The position numbers were made by a program, and so were the translations under genes. Positions 55,719-64,000 of a DNA stretch of 64,000 nucleotides are shown piece after piece (position 1 is the first letter of the stretch; the number at the start of each line of letters is the position of its first letter). The stretch is from positions 1,922,001-1,986,000 of the forward strand of contig NZ_CP119327.1 in the NCBI RefSeq assembly GCF_022815905.2, written 5' to 3'. The notes beneath the pieces were generated by a model. The model saw nothing but the letters and a program-made list of their open reading frames with translations, was not told the origin of the DNA and ran no database searches. Source of the stretch: Staphylococcus sp. NRL 16/872. Its GTDB lineage: Bacteria > Bacillota > Bacilli > Staphylococcales > Staphylococcaceae.

Positions 55719-55815
55719 CTCTAGCTCTGAGAGAATTTAGTACACCTAAGGAGTCGCTAGCTAAGCTAATCCTCTACTTAAATAATAATAAAAAATTGTA
55801 AATATAGCAAAGTAA
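55719..55815 (-). promoter_or_regulatory. CRISPR leader with predicted crRNA promoter
   Basis: Between csn2 and the first repeat. On the minus strand -35 TTGCTA (55805-55810), 17-base spacer, -10 TATTAT (55782-55787), giving a start near 55775, about 56 bases before the first repeat. The bases touching the repeat end in GCTAGAG, comparable in position to the leader-anchoring sequences of other type II-A arrays, though the sequence differs. Confidence 0.55.
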
Positions 55816-56820
55816 TTAATATATCGATACTTGATCAATATATTTTTTAATGCTTTTTGACAATAGTTCATCTTTAAGGTTCAATTTAAACTTGTGATTA
55901 CAATGTTGCAAGTATGATATTCCTACATATAAATCAATAGAATTAAATAACATAATTTGCGCTATTTGATAATTAGATATTGTTGGAACAATTTCAATTT
56001 TATCATGATAAGTTAAAATAAAACGATTTAAACTTTCCTCTATTTCTTTCTTTTGGTAATTAAGTGGAGCATGCCAAACTAGTTTATCGATAAATTCACT
56101 AGTTAACTTTTGTTCTGCATTTCTTATATAATTATTAAAACTCCATTCGCCCGACATAAAATGAAGAGATCCAGTTAAAACAATAATTTTAATTTTTAAT
56201 GACTCTAATAAAGATTTTAGCTTTATTTGTTCATTGGGACTCAAATTTGCTTCTGGATATAAATAAATTAATAATAGTTTATTATTGAATTGGATGTTCA
56301 ATTCATCCACTATTAATGGTAAGATATTTTCAATTCGAGTAATTAGTTTTGAATAATCTTTTTTTAATTCAAATTCAAAATCTAATAATTTAATAAACTG
56401 TTTTATGTCGAAAGATTTTGTTTTCAATGGTAAATTATTGTGATTTATAAGTTCTAATAAATCAGTCAACAGAATATTCATAGAATTCATATATCCCGAA
56501 CTTTCAATATTATTCGAGTAATCTCTTTGAATTTTCTTATTTAAGATTGAGGAGGAACTTAAAGCATGTTCTTCCTCAATTTTATTATTATCAATTATGA
56601 TACTTTCATATTCTAAATTTGACATTGACTCCTGATTTAAAAAATCAATAATTGAGACCTCATTTTTATTTGAATTTCTTTTTTTAAAATATTGATTGAT
56701 AATATCAAGTAAATCTTCTTCTATTGTTTCATGTTCATTATAAATAGCAGTATAATTCCCAATATTTAAATTAATTTTAGGCACTAATTCAGATTTCACT
56801 TGCCAAATTATATGTTCCAT
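55816..56820 (-). CDS. csn2: Csn2, long variant
   Basis: 334-residue type II-A adaptation protein, a ring-forming DNA-end binder that assists Cas1-Cas2 in spacer capture. Ordinary Csn2 has about 220 residues; the long S. thermophilus type has about 350, and this one fits the long group. The N-terminus is WQVKSELVPKINLNIGNYTA. Low sequence conservation means the assignment rests largely on length, operon position after cas2 and AT-rich charged composition. Sixteen bases separate it from cas2; the stop is followed by the leader. Confidence 0.82.
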   Translation of the reverse strand: MEHIIWQVKSELVPKINLNIGNYTAIYNEHETIEEDLLDIINQYFKKRNSNKNEVSIIDFLNQESMSNLEYESIIIDNNKIEEEHALSSSSILNKKIQRDYSNNIESSGYMNSMNILLTDLLELINHNNLPLKTKSFDIKQFIKLLDFEFELKKDYSKLITRIENILPLIVDELNIQFNNKLLLIYLYPEANLSPNEQIKLKSLLESLKIKIIVLTGSLHFMSGEWSFNNYIRNAEQKLTSEFIDKLVWHAPLNYQKKEIEESLNRFILTYHDKIEIVPTISNYQIAQIMLFNSIDLYVGISYLQHCNHKFKLNLKDELLSKSIKKYIDQVSIY

Positions 56821-56836
56821 AGGTCACCTTTTCAAA

Positions 56837-57160
56837 TTAAAAAATAATCGTGCGATTATCGCCTAACATTTCAATATTTTGGTTTTCTTCACCCAATAAT
56901 ATTTGCATTTGCTGATATTGTTTTTCGGTTATCATTAATGCTCTAACATGGCCTTCGGTTGGTAAAAATGTATTCACTCTTTTAATAGTTTGATTTGCAG
57001 CATCTTTATTAATAACACTTTTAATATAAATTGAGTATTGCATCATTAAAAAACCATCTTCAATTAACCTTTTTCTAAATTTACTATAAATCCTTCTTTG
57101 CTTTTTTGTCTCTACAGGTAAATCAAACATTAGTAATACTCTCATAAATCTATAGCTCAT
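56837..57160 (-). CDS. cas2: CRISPR-associated endoribonuclease-like Cas2
   Basis: 107-residue ferredoxin-fold protein; two copies bridge two Cas1 dimers in the spacer integrase. The N-terminal strand VLLMFDLPVET carries the conserved Asp13. The RKRLIEDGF..MQYSIYIK segment is typical of the family. The start overlaps the end of cas1 by 11 bases. Confidence 0.95.
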   Translation of the reverse strand: MSYRFMRVLLMFDLPVETKKQRRIYSKFRKRLIEDGFLMMQYSIYIKSVINKDAANQTIKRVNTFLPTEGHVRALMITEKQYQQMQILLGEENQNIEMLGDNRTIIF

Positions 57161-58052
57161 AGAAATGATATTTATTCAGATTAGGAAATTTTAATGATTG
57201 AATATCACCATCTTTAAAGTACTCAATTATTGATTGCACCATAATATCTATTGCTCTTATAACCGTTTGCATTTTACCATCAATTTCAACTCTAGCATGT
57301 AATAAGTTAATTATTTTTAACCTATATTCTTTCGTTAAATAATCTTCGGGTGGGTATTTTAACAAAAATAGATCAACTAATGCTCTAAATGGTTCTATTA
57401 AATCGGAGGCTAAGTTAAAATGGTTTCTTCCTCCAATATGATGGATACCAATAGCTGGTATTAACCCTTTAGCTACAATTGTTCTAGCAATTGCAGAATT
57501 TAGAATTGTATAGCCATAATTTAATACAGCATTTTCTATTAACTCTTCATTATCTCTAGTAAAATTCTTAAAAAAACTGTTGAAATAATACTTAGCTGCT
57601 TGACCTTCTATATTATTTTTATCAAAAAGAGCTACTGAATTTTTTAAATCTTTCATTTTTTGTATTCTAATGCTTTCAACATTCATATATCTCATACATT
57701 CAATTTGATTTTGAATTTTATTTTTGACAATTATACGCCATAATTCACTTTTACGCCCTTCGTCCCACTTCAACTGTTCTTTCATTTGGATATATTGATT
57801 AAAATGTCCAGAAATAGGTTGTAAAGTACATTCTGGTAGATGTTTTTGATTACAAAAAATAACTAAAATATTATAATTCGAAAGTTCGACTAAGAGTCTA
57901 GAAGTCATAGTAACAGTTAAATCTTCAATTACTAAAGCAAAAATATCAGGTAAGGGGATTTTAGTTTCTAAATCCCCTTTTCTTATTTTTAAGCTATTTA
58001 AGTTTAATGACATATGATTGACATCTGTAACATAAACAATTCTCCAACTCAT
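57150..58052 (-). CDS. cas1: CRISPR-associated endonuclease/integrase Cas1
   Basis: 300-residue spacer integrase. I set the start at ATG 58052 (MSWRIVYVTDVNHM), 9 bases after GAGGT and one base after the cas9 stop. A frame from 58094 would reach into cas9. With this start the catalytic metal ligands fall at E149, H205 and E220, with D217 (FDKNNIEG, GIHHIGG, ASDLIEPFR), the same numbers as in S. pyogenes Cas1. The N-terminal beta domain covers about 1-75, the rest is helical. Confidence 0.95.
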   Translation of the reverse strand: MSWRIVYVTDVNHMSLNLNSLKIRKGDLETKIPLPDIFALVIEDLTVTMTSRLLVELSNYNILVIFCNQKHLPECTLQPISGHFNQYIQMKEQLKWDEGRKSELWRIIVKNKIQNQIECMRYMNVESIRIQKMKDLKNSVALFDKNNIEGQAAKYYFNSFFKNFTRDNEELIENAVLNYGYTILNSAIARTIVAKGLIPAIGIHHIGGRNHFNLASDLIEPFRALVDLFLLKYPPEDYLTKEYRLKIINLLHARVEIDGKMQTVIRAIDIMVQSIIEYFKDGDIQSLKFPNLNKYHFYEL

Positions 58053-58053
58053 T

Positions 58054-61000
58054 TTAATTACCTCGTTTAAAAAGTAATTGGGGCTTTTGAACATTTTTTT
58101 GATAATATATATTTCCTAATACATCGGTATTCAATTTTTTTAGAGATTGAACTTTCTTGCCAATTGTTTTTTTAATTCTTGCTTCACCTTTAACATTATT
58201 TAATTCACAATATTCTTTATATCTAATATCCGGCATATCGAGCTCTATTCTGTTTAAAGAATCATTATTTACGCCGATAACTTTATAAACTTCACCATCT
58301 AGGTCTATTAAATCATTGTAATAAAAGCTTCCTATAAACTTGGAGCCTTTCTCAATTCCTTTGCTTGTTTTTAACTTTTCATATGTTTCAATTGGAACGT
58401 AATAGTAACTATCTTTCTTAAGAATATCTAAGTAAGAAATAGTTATAAATTTATATCCTTTATCAGTTAAGTAAACATCGAAACGAAGAGATTTAATTGA
58501 TAATCGTACTAATTGTTTATTTGAATTTTTATACTTATGAGTGACATCCAAATGACTACCTACTTTATTGCCTAACATCTTAATCGTTTTAACTATAGGT
58601 CCATTATTTTTCTTACTATACTTAGTTAAATATTCTCCCGTCTCCTCGTGATATTTGGCCAGTGGATTTTTTTCATTGAAATATTGCTTCATAATTGTTT
58701 CTAACTTTTCAAATGTTTTAGGGTCATGTTGATACATTAAAAATTTTTCAGGATTTTTATTAAAATGTTTCTTTAAATCAGTATTATCTTTACTATATAT
58801 ATTCTTAATTGTTTGAACTATATAAGAATCGTCTCCTAATTGTCTCGTTGAATATAGAGTATCATTTATTAGTTGTCTATTAGGCTTTTTATCCACCCTA
58901 TGAGAGAATTTAAAATCTCTAAATTCTTTTATATCAGCTACTTGTTGAGGAATATTAAATAATTCTTTATATTCATCTTCATTTTTTATTCCTGTAGAAT
59001 TTTCCACTTTATTTGATTCATTATTTTCTGCAGGTTTTTCTAGGACTTTATTTGCTTCTTTTAACTTTTTATTTTCTTTAAATAAAAAGTCGGCGTTGGC
59101 AATAATTAAAGCGTCTTCTGCATGATGTTTATAACCATGATTTCTTTCTTTTTTAAATTTCCATACTTTTCTTAAATAATCAGTAAAGCTGCCGTTGATA
59201 GTTTTAATTTTTACATTCATATCGTTAGCGCTAAAATAAGCTTTTAAATAATTTGATAATTCTCTTGTAGCATAACGAGTATCCACTAAGTTTCGATTAA
59301 TAAATTCTTTTTTGACCTCAAATTTATTGATATCACGTTCTTCTAATAAATATTCTTTCTTTTTCTTGGAAATTCTATCTTTTGATTTACTTAAATTTAA
59401 TATATGTTGCTTAAATTGATTATACGAGATTTGGGCTTCTCCTGAATTAAGATATTGATATGGAGTTCGGTTACCTTTTTTACTATTTTCTATTTGTTTA
59501 ACTAAAACCTTGTTTTGATATGAATTATCAAATGATACTGATCGCGGAATAATATGATCGACTTCATAATAATTTGGGTTATTAAGTAAGTCTTCTAAAG
59601 GTATACTTTCTAATGAATATAAACATTTTCCTTCTTGCTCGTCATGAAGTCTAATTTTTTCAACTAATCGTTTAGCATTTTGATTTCCATATTCCCCGAT
59701 AATTTCATTGATGCGTTGTCTTGTTTTTTCATTTTTCTTTTGAAGTTCATTGATAAATTTTTGTTTATCTTTAGAGTTATTTTCTCTTGCCAATTCAATA
59801 ATAATATCGTTAGGTATACCATATTTTTCAATAACTTTATTAATCACATTAATAGCTTGGCCAAATGTTCTCTTAACTACTGGTGATAATATAAATTCAT
59901 CTATCATATCTTTAGGAATTTTATTAGATTTTTTCAAATCAATTTTTTTAGGCTTAATATTTAAATAAGAGAATATTTCCATTTGGTTTCTTGAAGAATG
60001 CCATAATTCTTCTAATACTAAATTTATGCATTTTAATGACAATCTATGTGTACCGTTATATCCTGTTAAATTAGAAATACTTTCTTTATCTATATCATTT
60101 ATAGTTTCATCTAACTTACTTAATTCTTTTTTAATACTTTCTTTGTCTTGATAAACTGTTAAAATTTCTGCTATTTGATCTAAAAGAGATATATTTTCTA
60201 AAATACTTTGATCTTTTAGAACTTTTTTCAAATCATGATATAATTTAAATTCTGTGAAATTTTCTTTGCCAGATTTAGTAATTCGGTATCCTTTAATATC
60301 TTCAGGAGTGACTTCAATTTCGTTAGCTATTTGTTTTAATGTAGGTTTTTTCTTTTGTTTAAATACATTTTCGATAATATGATATTTTTCGTGATATTCA
60401 AGCTTAGTTGATCCATCTCTTTGTATCACTAAATTATTTAAATCGTTTAACGCATTAAATAAGTCAGCCGAATATGCGTATTTTACACTTCTTAATTCTT
60501 CTGGGAAGTAAGTACAACGGCCCATTAACATTTCATACCATTTTTTCAAGTCCCCATCCCAGCCAAAAGGGCTTCCTTCTCCAGGACCTTCGAAATATTC
60601 TCTTCTTGTTTCAACTATTTCTATATATTTATTAATAAAATAATCATCTAAATTATGGATGTCTTTTTGTACTTCTAAAATTCGTTTTGCTTCTTTAATA
60701 ATATCTGAAGTTTTAAACCTGTTCTCTTCTCCACGAACTTTTCCTTCATTAAATCTTTCTAATAATAACTCACATACAAATTTATCTTTTAATAAATTAT
60801 TATTTTTAGACAATTGTTCTTTTGTAGAAAGTTGGTTACCTTCTTCACCGTCTTGCTCTACTACATCAATATTATGTATTCCTCTTCTTTTAGCTAAATG
60901 TAATAATGCAATAACTAATTCTTCACGTGTTAATTCTTCTCTTAATCCTTTTACACGGATTTCATATGGATTAGCAGATTTGGGCAGATCATTTAATTCA

Positions 61001-61230
61001 ACTAACTTATACTCATTCAAAAGTTGCTTAACACGATCTAATCTATGAATTCGTCTTCTTTTTAACCTACGTGCCCCTCTTTTATTTCTTCTACCTTCAT
61101 TATTCTCTACATTAGCTTCTGGAAACAATCTAACTCCGGCATCAATAATAGTTTTATCTTCATAATTTATAATCCCATAACCTACAGAGGTAATTCCTAT
61201 ATCTAATCCTAAAATATAATTTGTTGTCAT
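58054..61230 (-). CDS. cas9: Cas9, compact SaCas9-type
   Basis: 1058-residue RNA-guided DNA nuclease. RuvC-I: D10 in ILGLDIGITSVGYG. An arginine-rich bridge helix lies at about 46-75. RuvC-II: E479 in IIIELAREN. HNH: D558 and H559 in YYEVDHIIPRSVSFDN. RuvC-III: H703 and D706 in HHAEDALIIAN. The C-terminal PAM-interacting domain keeps residues equivalent to SaCas9 N985, N986, R991, E993 and R1015 (here N988, N989, R994, E996, R1018), so a purine-rich G-containing PAM is expected. A region at about 722-753 is a variable linker. Start ATG after AAGGGTGGGTG. It is upstream of cas1, cas2 and csn2 in one operon. All catalytic residues are intact. Confidence 0.97.
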   Translation of the reverse strand: MTTNYILGLDIGITSVGYGIINYEDKTIIDAGVRLFPEANVENNEGRRNKRGARRLKRRRIHRLDRVKQLLNEYKLVELNDLPKSANPYEIRVKGLREELTREELVIALLHLAKRRGIHNIDVVEQDGEEGNQLSTKEQLSKNNNLLKDKFVCELLLERFNEGKVRGEENRFKTSDIIKEAKRILEVQKDIHNLDDYFINKYIEIVETRREYFEGPGEGSPFGWDGDLKKWYEMLMGRCTYFPEELRSVKYAYSADLFNALNDLNNLVIQRDGSTKLEYHEKYHIIENVFKQKKKPTLKQIANEIEVTPEDIKGYRITKSGKENFTEFKLYHDLKKVLKDQSILENISLLDQIAEILTVYQDKESIKKELSKLDETINDIDKESISNLTGYNGTHRLSLKCINLVLEELWHSSRNQMEIFSYLNIKPKKIDLKKSNKIPKDMIDEFILSPVVKRTFGQAINVINKVIEKYGIPNDIIIELARENNSKDKQKFINELQKKNEKTRQRINEIIGEYGNQNAKRLVEKIRLHDEQEGKCLYSLESIPLEDLLNNPNYYEVDHIIPRSVSFDNSYQNKVLVKQIENSKKGNRTPYQYLNSGEAQISYNQFKQHILNLSKSKDRISKKKKEYLLEERDINKFEVKKEFINRNLVDTRYATRELSNYLKAYFSANDMNVKIKTINGSFTDYLRKVWKFKKERNHGYKHHAEDALIIANADFLFKENKKLKEANKVLEKPAENNESNKVENSTGIKNEDEYKELFNIPQQVADIKEFRDFKFSHRVDKKPNRQLINDTLYSTRQLGDDSYIVQTIKNIYSKDNTDLKKHFNKNPEKFLMYQHDPKTFEKLETIMKQYFNEKNPLAKYHEETGEYLTKYSKKNNGPIVKTIKMLGNKVGSHLDVTHKYKNSNKQLVRLSIKSLRFDVYLTDKGYKFITISYLDILKKDSYYYVPIETYEKLKTSKGIEKGSKFIGSFYYNDLIDLDGEVYKVIGVNNDSLNRIELDMPDIRYKEYCELNNVKGEARIKKTIGKKVQSLKKLNTDVLGNIYYQKNVQKPQLLFKRGN

Positions 61231-61261
61231 TATAAATCACCCACCCTTTATTTATAATTTG

Positions 61262-61291
61262 ATTATAATTTAAAAATAATAAGCATGGTAA
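61262..61291 (-). promoter_or_regulatory. Candidate cas9 promoter
   Basis: -35 TTACCA (61286-61291), 18-base spacer, -10 TATAAT (61262-61267). Two alternative -10-like sequences lie nearby in this AT-rich stretch. The predicted leader is about 25 bases. Confidence 0.4.
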
Positions 61292-61354
61292 TATTTTTTT
61301 GATTAAATTTTCAAATATGCTTTTTGTTTATATTAATTTAAAATAAAAAAGACA

Positions 61355-61386
61355 TAAAAAAACTAGGTGCTATGCACCTAGTTTAA
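61355..61386 (-). terminator. Terminator of csbD
   Basis: AAACTAGGTGC / GCACCTAGTTT perfect stem followed on the minus strand by TTTTTTT; it separates csbD from the cas operon. Confidence 0.93.
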
Positions 61387-61401
61387 TAATAATTAAAAAA
61401 C

Positions 61402-61593
61402 TTATTTATTGTCGTCGCCTTTAACTTTGTCGATTAAATCATTAGCTTTATCTTTAGCGTTATCAACAACTTCTTTTGCTTTGCCAGATGCTTTGTCGCC
61501 TTGGCCATCTTTTTCTAAATCTTTATTGTCAGTTGCATTACCAACTGTTTCTTTAATATTACCTTTTGCTTGTTCAAATTTATCTTCAGCCAT
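61402..61593 (-). CDS. csbD: CsbD-family stress protein
   Basis: 63-residue hydrophilic protein. [17 protein letters not shown] and [20 protein letters not shown] are the CsbD signature. It is lysine/aspartate-rich and probably intrinsically flexible. Members are induced by general stress; the upstream sigma-B promoter (annotated) supports that. The ATG follows AAGGAGG. Confidence 0.93.
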   Translation of the reverse strand: MAEDKFEQAKGNIKETVGNATDNKDLEKDGQGDKASGKAKEVVDNAKDKANDLIDKVKGDDNK

Positions 61594-61641
61594 TTATAAT
61601 TCCTCCTTGAAAATAATTAGATGTTTTAATTTAATTAATGT

Positions 61642-61666
61642 TTACCCGATTTTATCTACAATAAAC
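61642..61666 (-). promoter_or_regulatory. Sigma-B promoter of csbD
   Basis: -35 GTTTAT (61661-61666), 13-base spacer, -10 GGGTAA (61642-61647), matching the staphylococcal sigma-B consensus GTTTAA-N13-15-GGGTAT in 10 of 12 positions. Confidence 0.75.
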
Positions 61667-61754
61667 ACACCCAATTTTTCCGAAAATATTCGATAATAAT
61701 AATGTGTTGTATATAATAGTTAATAACATTACTTTTTAGAAAGGAATGAATGAA

Positions 61755-61919
61755 ATGAAATTTATACATTTTAGTGCAATGACAGAAAGCGGTTTGAATA
61801 AAAAAGTAAATCGCTTTTTAGAAGAAAATCCGAATATTGAAATTCTTAAATTTGATTATAGTTTAGGTTCAGGATCCTTTGGTGTAGGAATGCTTTATAG
61901 AAATGTTTCTACTTTCTAA
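61755..61919 (+). CDS. Small Cse60-like protein
   Basis: 54-residue protein from ATG 61755, 10 bases after AAAGG; an in-frame ATG at 61746 is too close to that site. Layout KFIHFSAM..LNKKVNRFLEENPN..ILKFDYS resembles the small Cse60 family (a beta strand, a helix with a VNxFL motif, and a second strand) known from Bacillus, where the name comes from sporulation expression. Staphylococci do not sporulate. No function is known. It is convergent with metQ, sharing a terminator. Confidence 0.6.
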   Translation: MKFIHFSAMTESGLNKKVNRFLEENPNIEILKFDYSLGSGSFGVGMLYRNVSTF

Positions 61920-61955
61920 CCTAATGGTTTTAATTAATTTAATATTTATATAACA

Positions 61956-61987
61956 AAAGCCCTGAACCATAGCGGTTACAGGGCTTT
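61956..61987. terminator. Bidirectional terminator
   Basis: AAAGCCCTGAACC / GGTTACAGGGCTTT stem between the small protein and metQ. Confidence 0.88.
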
Positions 61988-62003
61988 CACTTATTTCAAA
62001 AAA

Positions 62004-62819
62004 TTATTTAGCAGGTACTACGGCACCTTTATACTTATCATTAATGAAATCACGAATATCTTTAGATTGTAATACTTCAATTAAAGCTTTAATTTTCTTA
62101 TCATCTTTATGACCTTTTTGAACAGCAATTAAGTTTGCATAAGGATTGTCGTTTGCTTTTTCAACTACGATTGAGTCTTTTTGAGGATTTAATTTTTGAT
62201 CAATCGCATAGTTAGAGTTGATGATAGCAGCATCTACATCTTGATTTTGGTAGATTTTTGGTAAATATTCAGCTGATTGTTTGTTGTTGAATTTAATGTC
62301 TTTTTTATTTTCAGTGATATCTTCGAATTTAGCGTCTTCGATTTTAACGCCTTTTTTGATTTTAATTAAACCTTCATCAACGAAGAATTTTAAGAAACGA
62401 CCTTGTTCTGCTGGGTTGTTAGAAACGTATACTGTAGCACCTTTTGGAAGGTCTTTTAAGCTTTTATATTTTTTAGAATATACAGCCATTGGTTCTAAGT
62501 GAACTTTACCAGCATCTTCAATTTTGTAGCCTTTTTCTTTGCTTTCAGTTTTTAAGTAAGGTACGTGTTGGAAGTAGTTAGCGTCTAATTCGCCTTTATC
62601 TAACAATTTGTTTGGTGTAGTGTAATCATTAATTGTTTTGATTTCTAAGTCATAGCCTTTCTTTTTAAGTAAAGGTTTTGCTTTTTCCAAGATTTCAGCG
62701 TGAGGAGCTGGTGAAGCACCAACTACGATTTTTTTGTCTTTGTCCCCTCCGCCGTTACCACAAGCGGCTAATACAACAGTGAGTGTAAGTACTAAAAGTA
62801 AACTTAAAAGTTTTTTCAT
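62004..62819 (-). CDS. metQ: Methionine-binding lipoprotein MetQ
   Basis: 271-residue substrate-binding protein of the methionine ABC importer. Lipobox LAAC places the lipidated cysteine at residue 20. The NlpA/MetQ core KIVVGASPAPHAEILE and DANYFQHVPYL are visible. D- and L-methionine are the usual ligands. It is last in metNIQ, 20 bases after metI. Confidence 0.94.
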   Translation of the reverse strand: MKKLLSLLLVLTLTVVLAACGNGGGDKDKKIVVGASPAPHAEILEKAKPLLKKKGYDLEIKTINDYTTPNKLLDKGELDANYFQHVPYLKTESKEKGYKIEDAGKVHLEPMAVYSKKYKSLKDLPKGATVYVSNNPAEQGRFLKFFVDEGLIKIKKGVKIEDAKFEDITENKKDIKFNNKQSAEYLPKIYQNQDVDAAIINSNYAIDQKLNPQKDSIVVEKANDNPYANLIAVQKGHKDDKKIKALIEVLQSKDIRDFINDKYKGAVVPAK

Positions 62820-62839
62820 TAAATCAAACCTCTTTTCCC

Positions 62840-63535
62840 TTATCGTTTATCAATTTTATTTGCAATCCAATCCCCAATGAATTGAATTATAAATACAATA
62901 ATTAAAATGAATACTGTTGAAACTAAGATGACATCATTTTGACTACGTGTGAAACCAGTTAAGTAAGCCAAGTTACCTAAACCACCTGCACCGATAACCC
63001 CGGCAATGGCAGTTGAACCAACTAAAGCAATTGCTGTAACGGTAATACCTGATACAAGTGCTGGCATTGCTTCTGGAAGTAATACTTTCCAAATAATTGT
63101 CCATGTACTTGCTCCCATTGATTGAGCCGCTTCAATGACACCTTTATCAATTTCCTTAAACGCAATTTCTACCAATCTTGCATAGAACGGTGCTGCACCA
63201 ATAATTAAAGCTGGTAACGCACCCGTCGGACCACTTATTGTTCCTAAAAGGACACTTGTAAATGGAATTAATAACAAGATTAAAATGATAAATGGAATTG
63301 CTCGGAATAAGTTAACAACAAATGAAACTATACTATAAAAAATTCTTGCCCCAGCAGAATGACTTCTCGCTGATAGGAAGAGTAATACACCTAAGATTAA
63401 GCCAAGAATAAAAGCGAAAATTGTCGAAACGATAGTCATGTATAACGTTTCATAAATCGCTTGCCATACATCTGGCCACTGGACATTAGGCATTGTAATC
63501 ATTTCATGAAGAATATCACCATATGATTTATTCAT
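62840..63535 (-). CDS. metI: Methionine ABC transporter permease MetI
   Basis: 231-residue membrane protein with about five segments. The EAA loop reads [20 protein letters not shown] near residue 135 and contacts MetN. The start overlaps the end of metN by 8 bases. Confidence 0.94.
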   Translation of the reverse strand: MNKSYGDILHEMITMPNVQWPDVWQAIYETLYMTIVSTIFAFILGLILGVLLFLSARSHSAGARIFYSIVSFVVNLFRAIPFIILILLLIPFTSVLLGTISGPTGALPALIIGAAPFYARLVEIAFKEIDKGVIEAAQSMGASTWTIIWKVLLPEAMPALVSGITVTAIALVGSTAIAGVIGAGGLGNLAYLTGFTRSQNDVILVSTVFILIIVFIIQFIGDWIANKIDKR

Positions 63536-64000
63536 GCTTAATCACCTCCACATTGACATGTCGCTTATGCAAATCATTTTTAAATTCTTCAAAAGCCAAA
63601 TGTGAAATATGTGGAATATGGATAACTAAAAATCCAATCGAACCATCACGCGTATTTTTAATATTTGCTTCAAGAATATTTATATCAATATCCATGTTTT
63701 TAGTTATGTAAGACACGATAGGTTCAGTAGCATTGTTACCATTAAAGTTAAGTCTCACAATGTAAGCATCGGAATCTAAAGGTTCTAGATGCTTAATTGA
63801 TGCTTCAAAATCATCATCCAAATCATCTTTAACGAAGCGTTTTGTCACTTCGTGTTGAGGATTTTCAAAGACTTCACTAACTCTACCTTGTTCAATGACA
63901 CGGCCATTCTCCATAACAGCTACCTCATCACAAATTCGTCTGATTACTTGCATTTCATGCGTGATGATAACAATTGTAAGATTTTGTCTTTTTTTGATTT
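63528..64000 (-). CDS. metN: Methionine ABC transporter ATPase MetN, C-terminal part
   Basis: Truncated by the right window edge. Visible are the H-loop [18 protein letters not shown], then [10 protein letters not shown], then the C-terminal NIL domain (ACT-like; [16 protein letters not shown] onward) that binds methionine and inhibits transport when the cell is replete. The Walker motifs and start lie outside. A methionine-responsive leader, if any, is also outside. Confidence 0.92.
   Translation of the reverse strand, partial: IKKRQNLTIVIITHEMQVIRRICDEVAVMENGRVIEQGRVSEVFENPQHEVTKRFVKDDLDDDFEASIKHLEPLDSDAYIVRLNFNGNNATEPIVSYITKNMDIDINILEANIKNTRDGSIGFLVIHIPHISHLAFEEFKNDLHKRHVNVEVIKHE

Noticed and set aside
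54646..55740. Plus-strand reading frames with a repeating peptide HLYLKLQSTKT
   Set aside because: They are translations of CRISPR repeats; the 66-base period keeps one frame open by chance.
58053..58094. Longer Cas1 start within cas9
   Set aside because: The ATG at 58052 has a proper ribosome site, and only that start gives catalytic residue numbers and N-terminus typical of type II-A Cas1.
59680..59968. Plus-strand frames inside cas9 and similar antisense frames in pgi, glpQ, gudB, rocD, sufS and sufC
   Set aside because: They lie opposite strongly supported genes, lack ribosome sites and have antisense-type composition.

Overview
The window is an AT-rich, gene-dense Gram-positive chromosome segment. 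Gene order, protein lengths and near-identical protein sequences point to Staphylococcus, probably a coagulase-negative species. The S. pasteuri/warneri group is my guess from memory of staphylococcal Cas9 proteins and is not proven here. Most of the window follows the core order familiar from S. aureus, with a few interruptions. I see no rRNA, tRNA, transposase or prophage genes.

Layout: 1-3515 holds the 5' part of addB, then spsB, the catalytically dead homologue spsA, and a TVP38-like membrane protein. 3755-9201 holds pgi, argGH (with a good ARG-box match upstream) and glpQ. 9289-9918 is an orphan DUF443 membrane protein. 10008-15942 holds gudB, rocD, ofrA, cvfD, ppiB and kapB. 16076-21832 is the seven-gene mnhABCDEFG Na+/H+ antiporter operon. 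21954-26674 holds a flavoprotein, a thioesterase, an ion antiporter and pepA. 26759-31194 groups two NDH-2-like flavoproteins with Fe-S carriers (sufA, nfu) and small YuzB/YuzD proteins. 31333-31712 is a non-coding field of hairpin repeats. 31789-36069 is dltXABCD, which D-alanylates teichoic acids. 36458-44883 holds conserved housekeeping genes including lipA and yunD-yunE-yunF. 45138-47273 is an accessory operon of three membrane proteins, two of them paralogues. 47481-53052 is sufCDSUB (Fe-S cluster assembly). 53391-54242 is popT (DUF368).

54332-61230 is a complete compact type II-A CRISPR-Cas locus, the most interesting part of the window. A 1058-residue SaCas9-type Cas9, Cas1, Cas2 and a long Csn2 are encoded on the minus strand. 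Downstream lies an array of 16 perfect 36-base repeats plus one decayed terminal repeat, with 16 spacers of 30 bases. Beyond the array is a tracrRNA gene with its own promoter and terminator, on the same strand. Cas9, tracrRNA and crRNA would form the interference complex; Cas1-Cas2-Csn2 would add spacers at the leader end beside csn2. The locus sits between popT and csbD, which I recall as neighbours in S. aureus.

61402-64000 holds csbD (with a sigma-B promoter), a small Cse60-like protein and the metNIQ methionine transporter, with metN cut by the window end. Several genes start at TTG or GTG; I reassigned starts by ribosome binding site and homologue length, and each entry says so.
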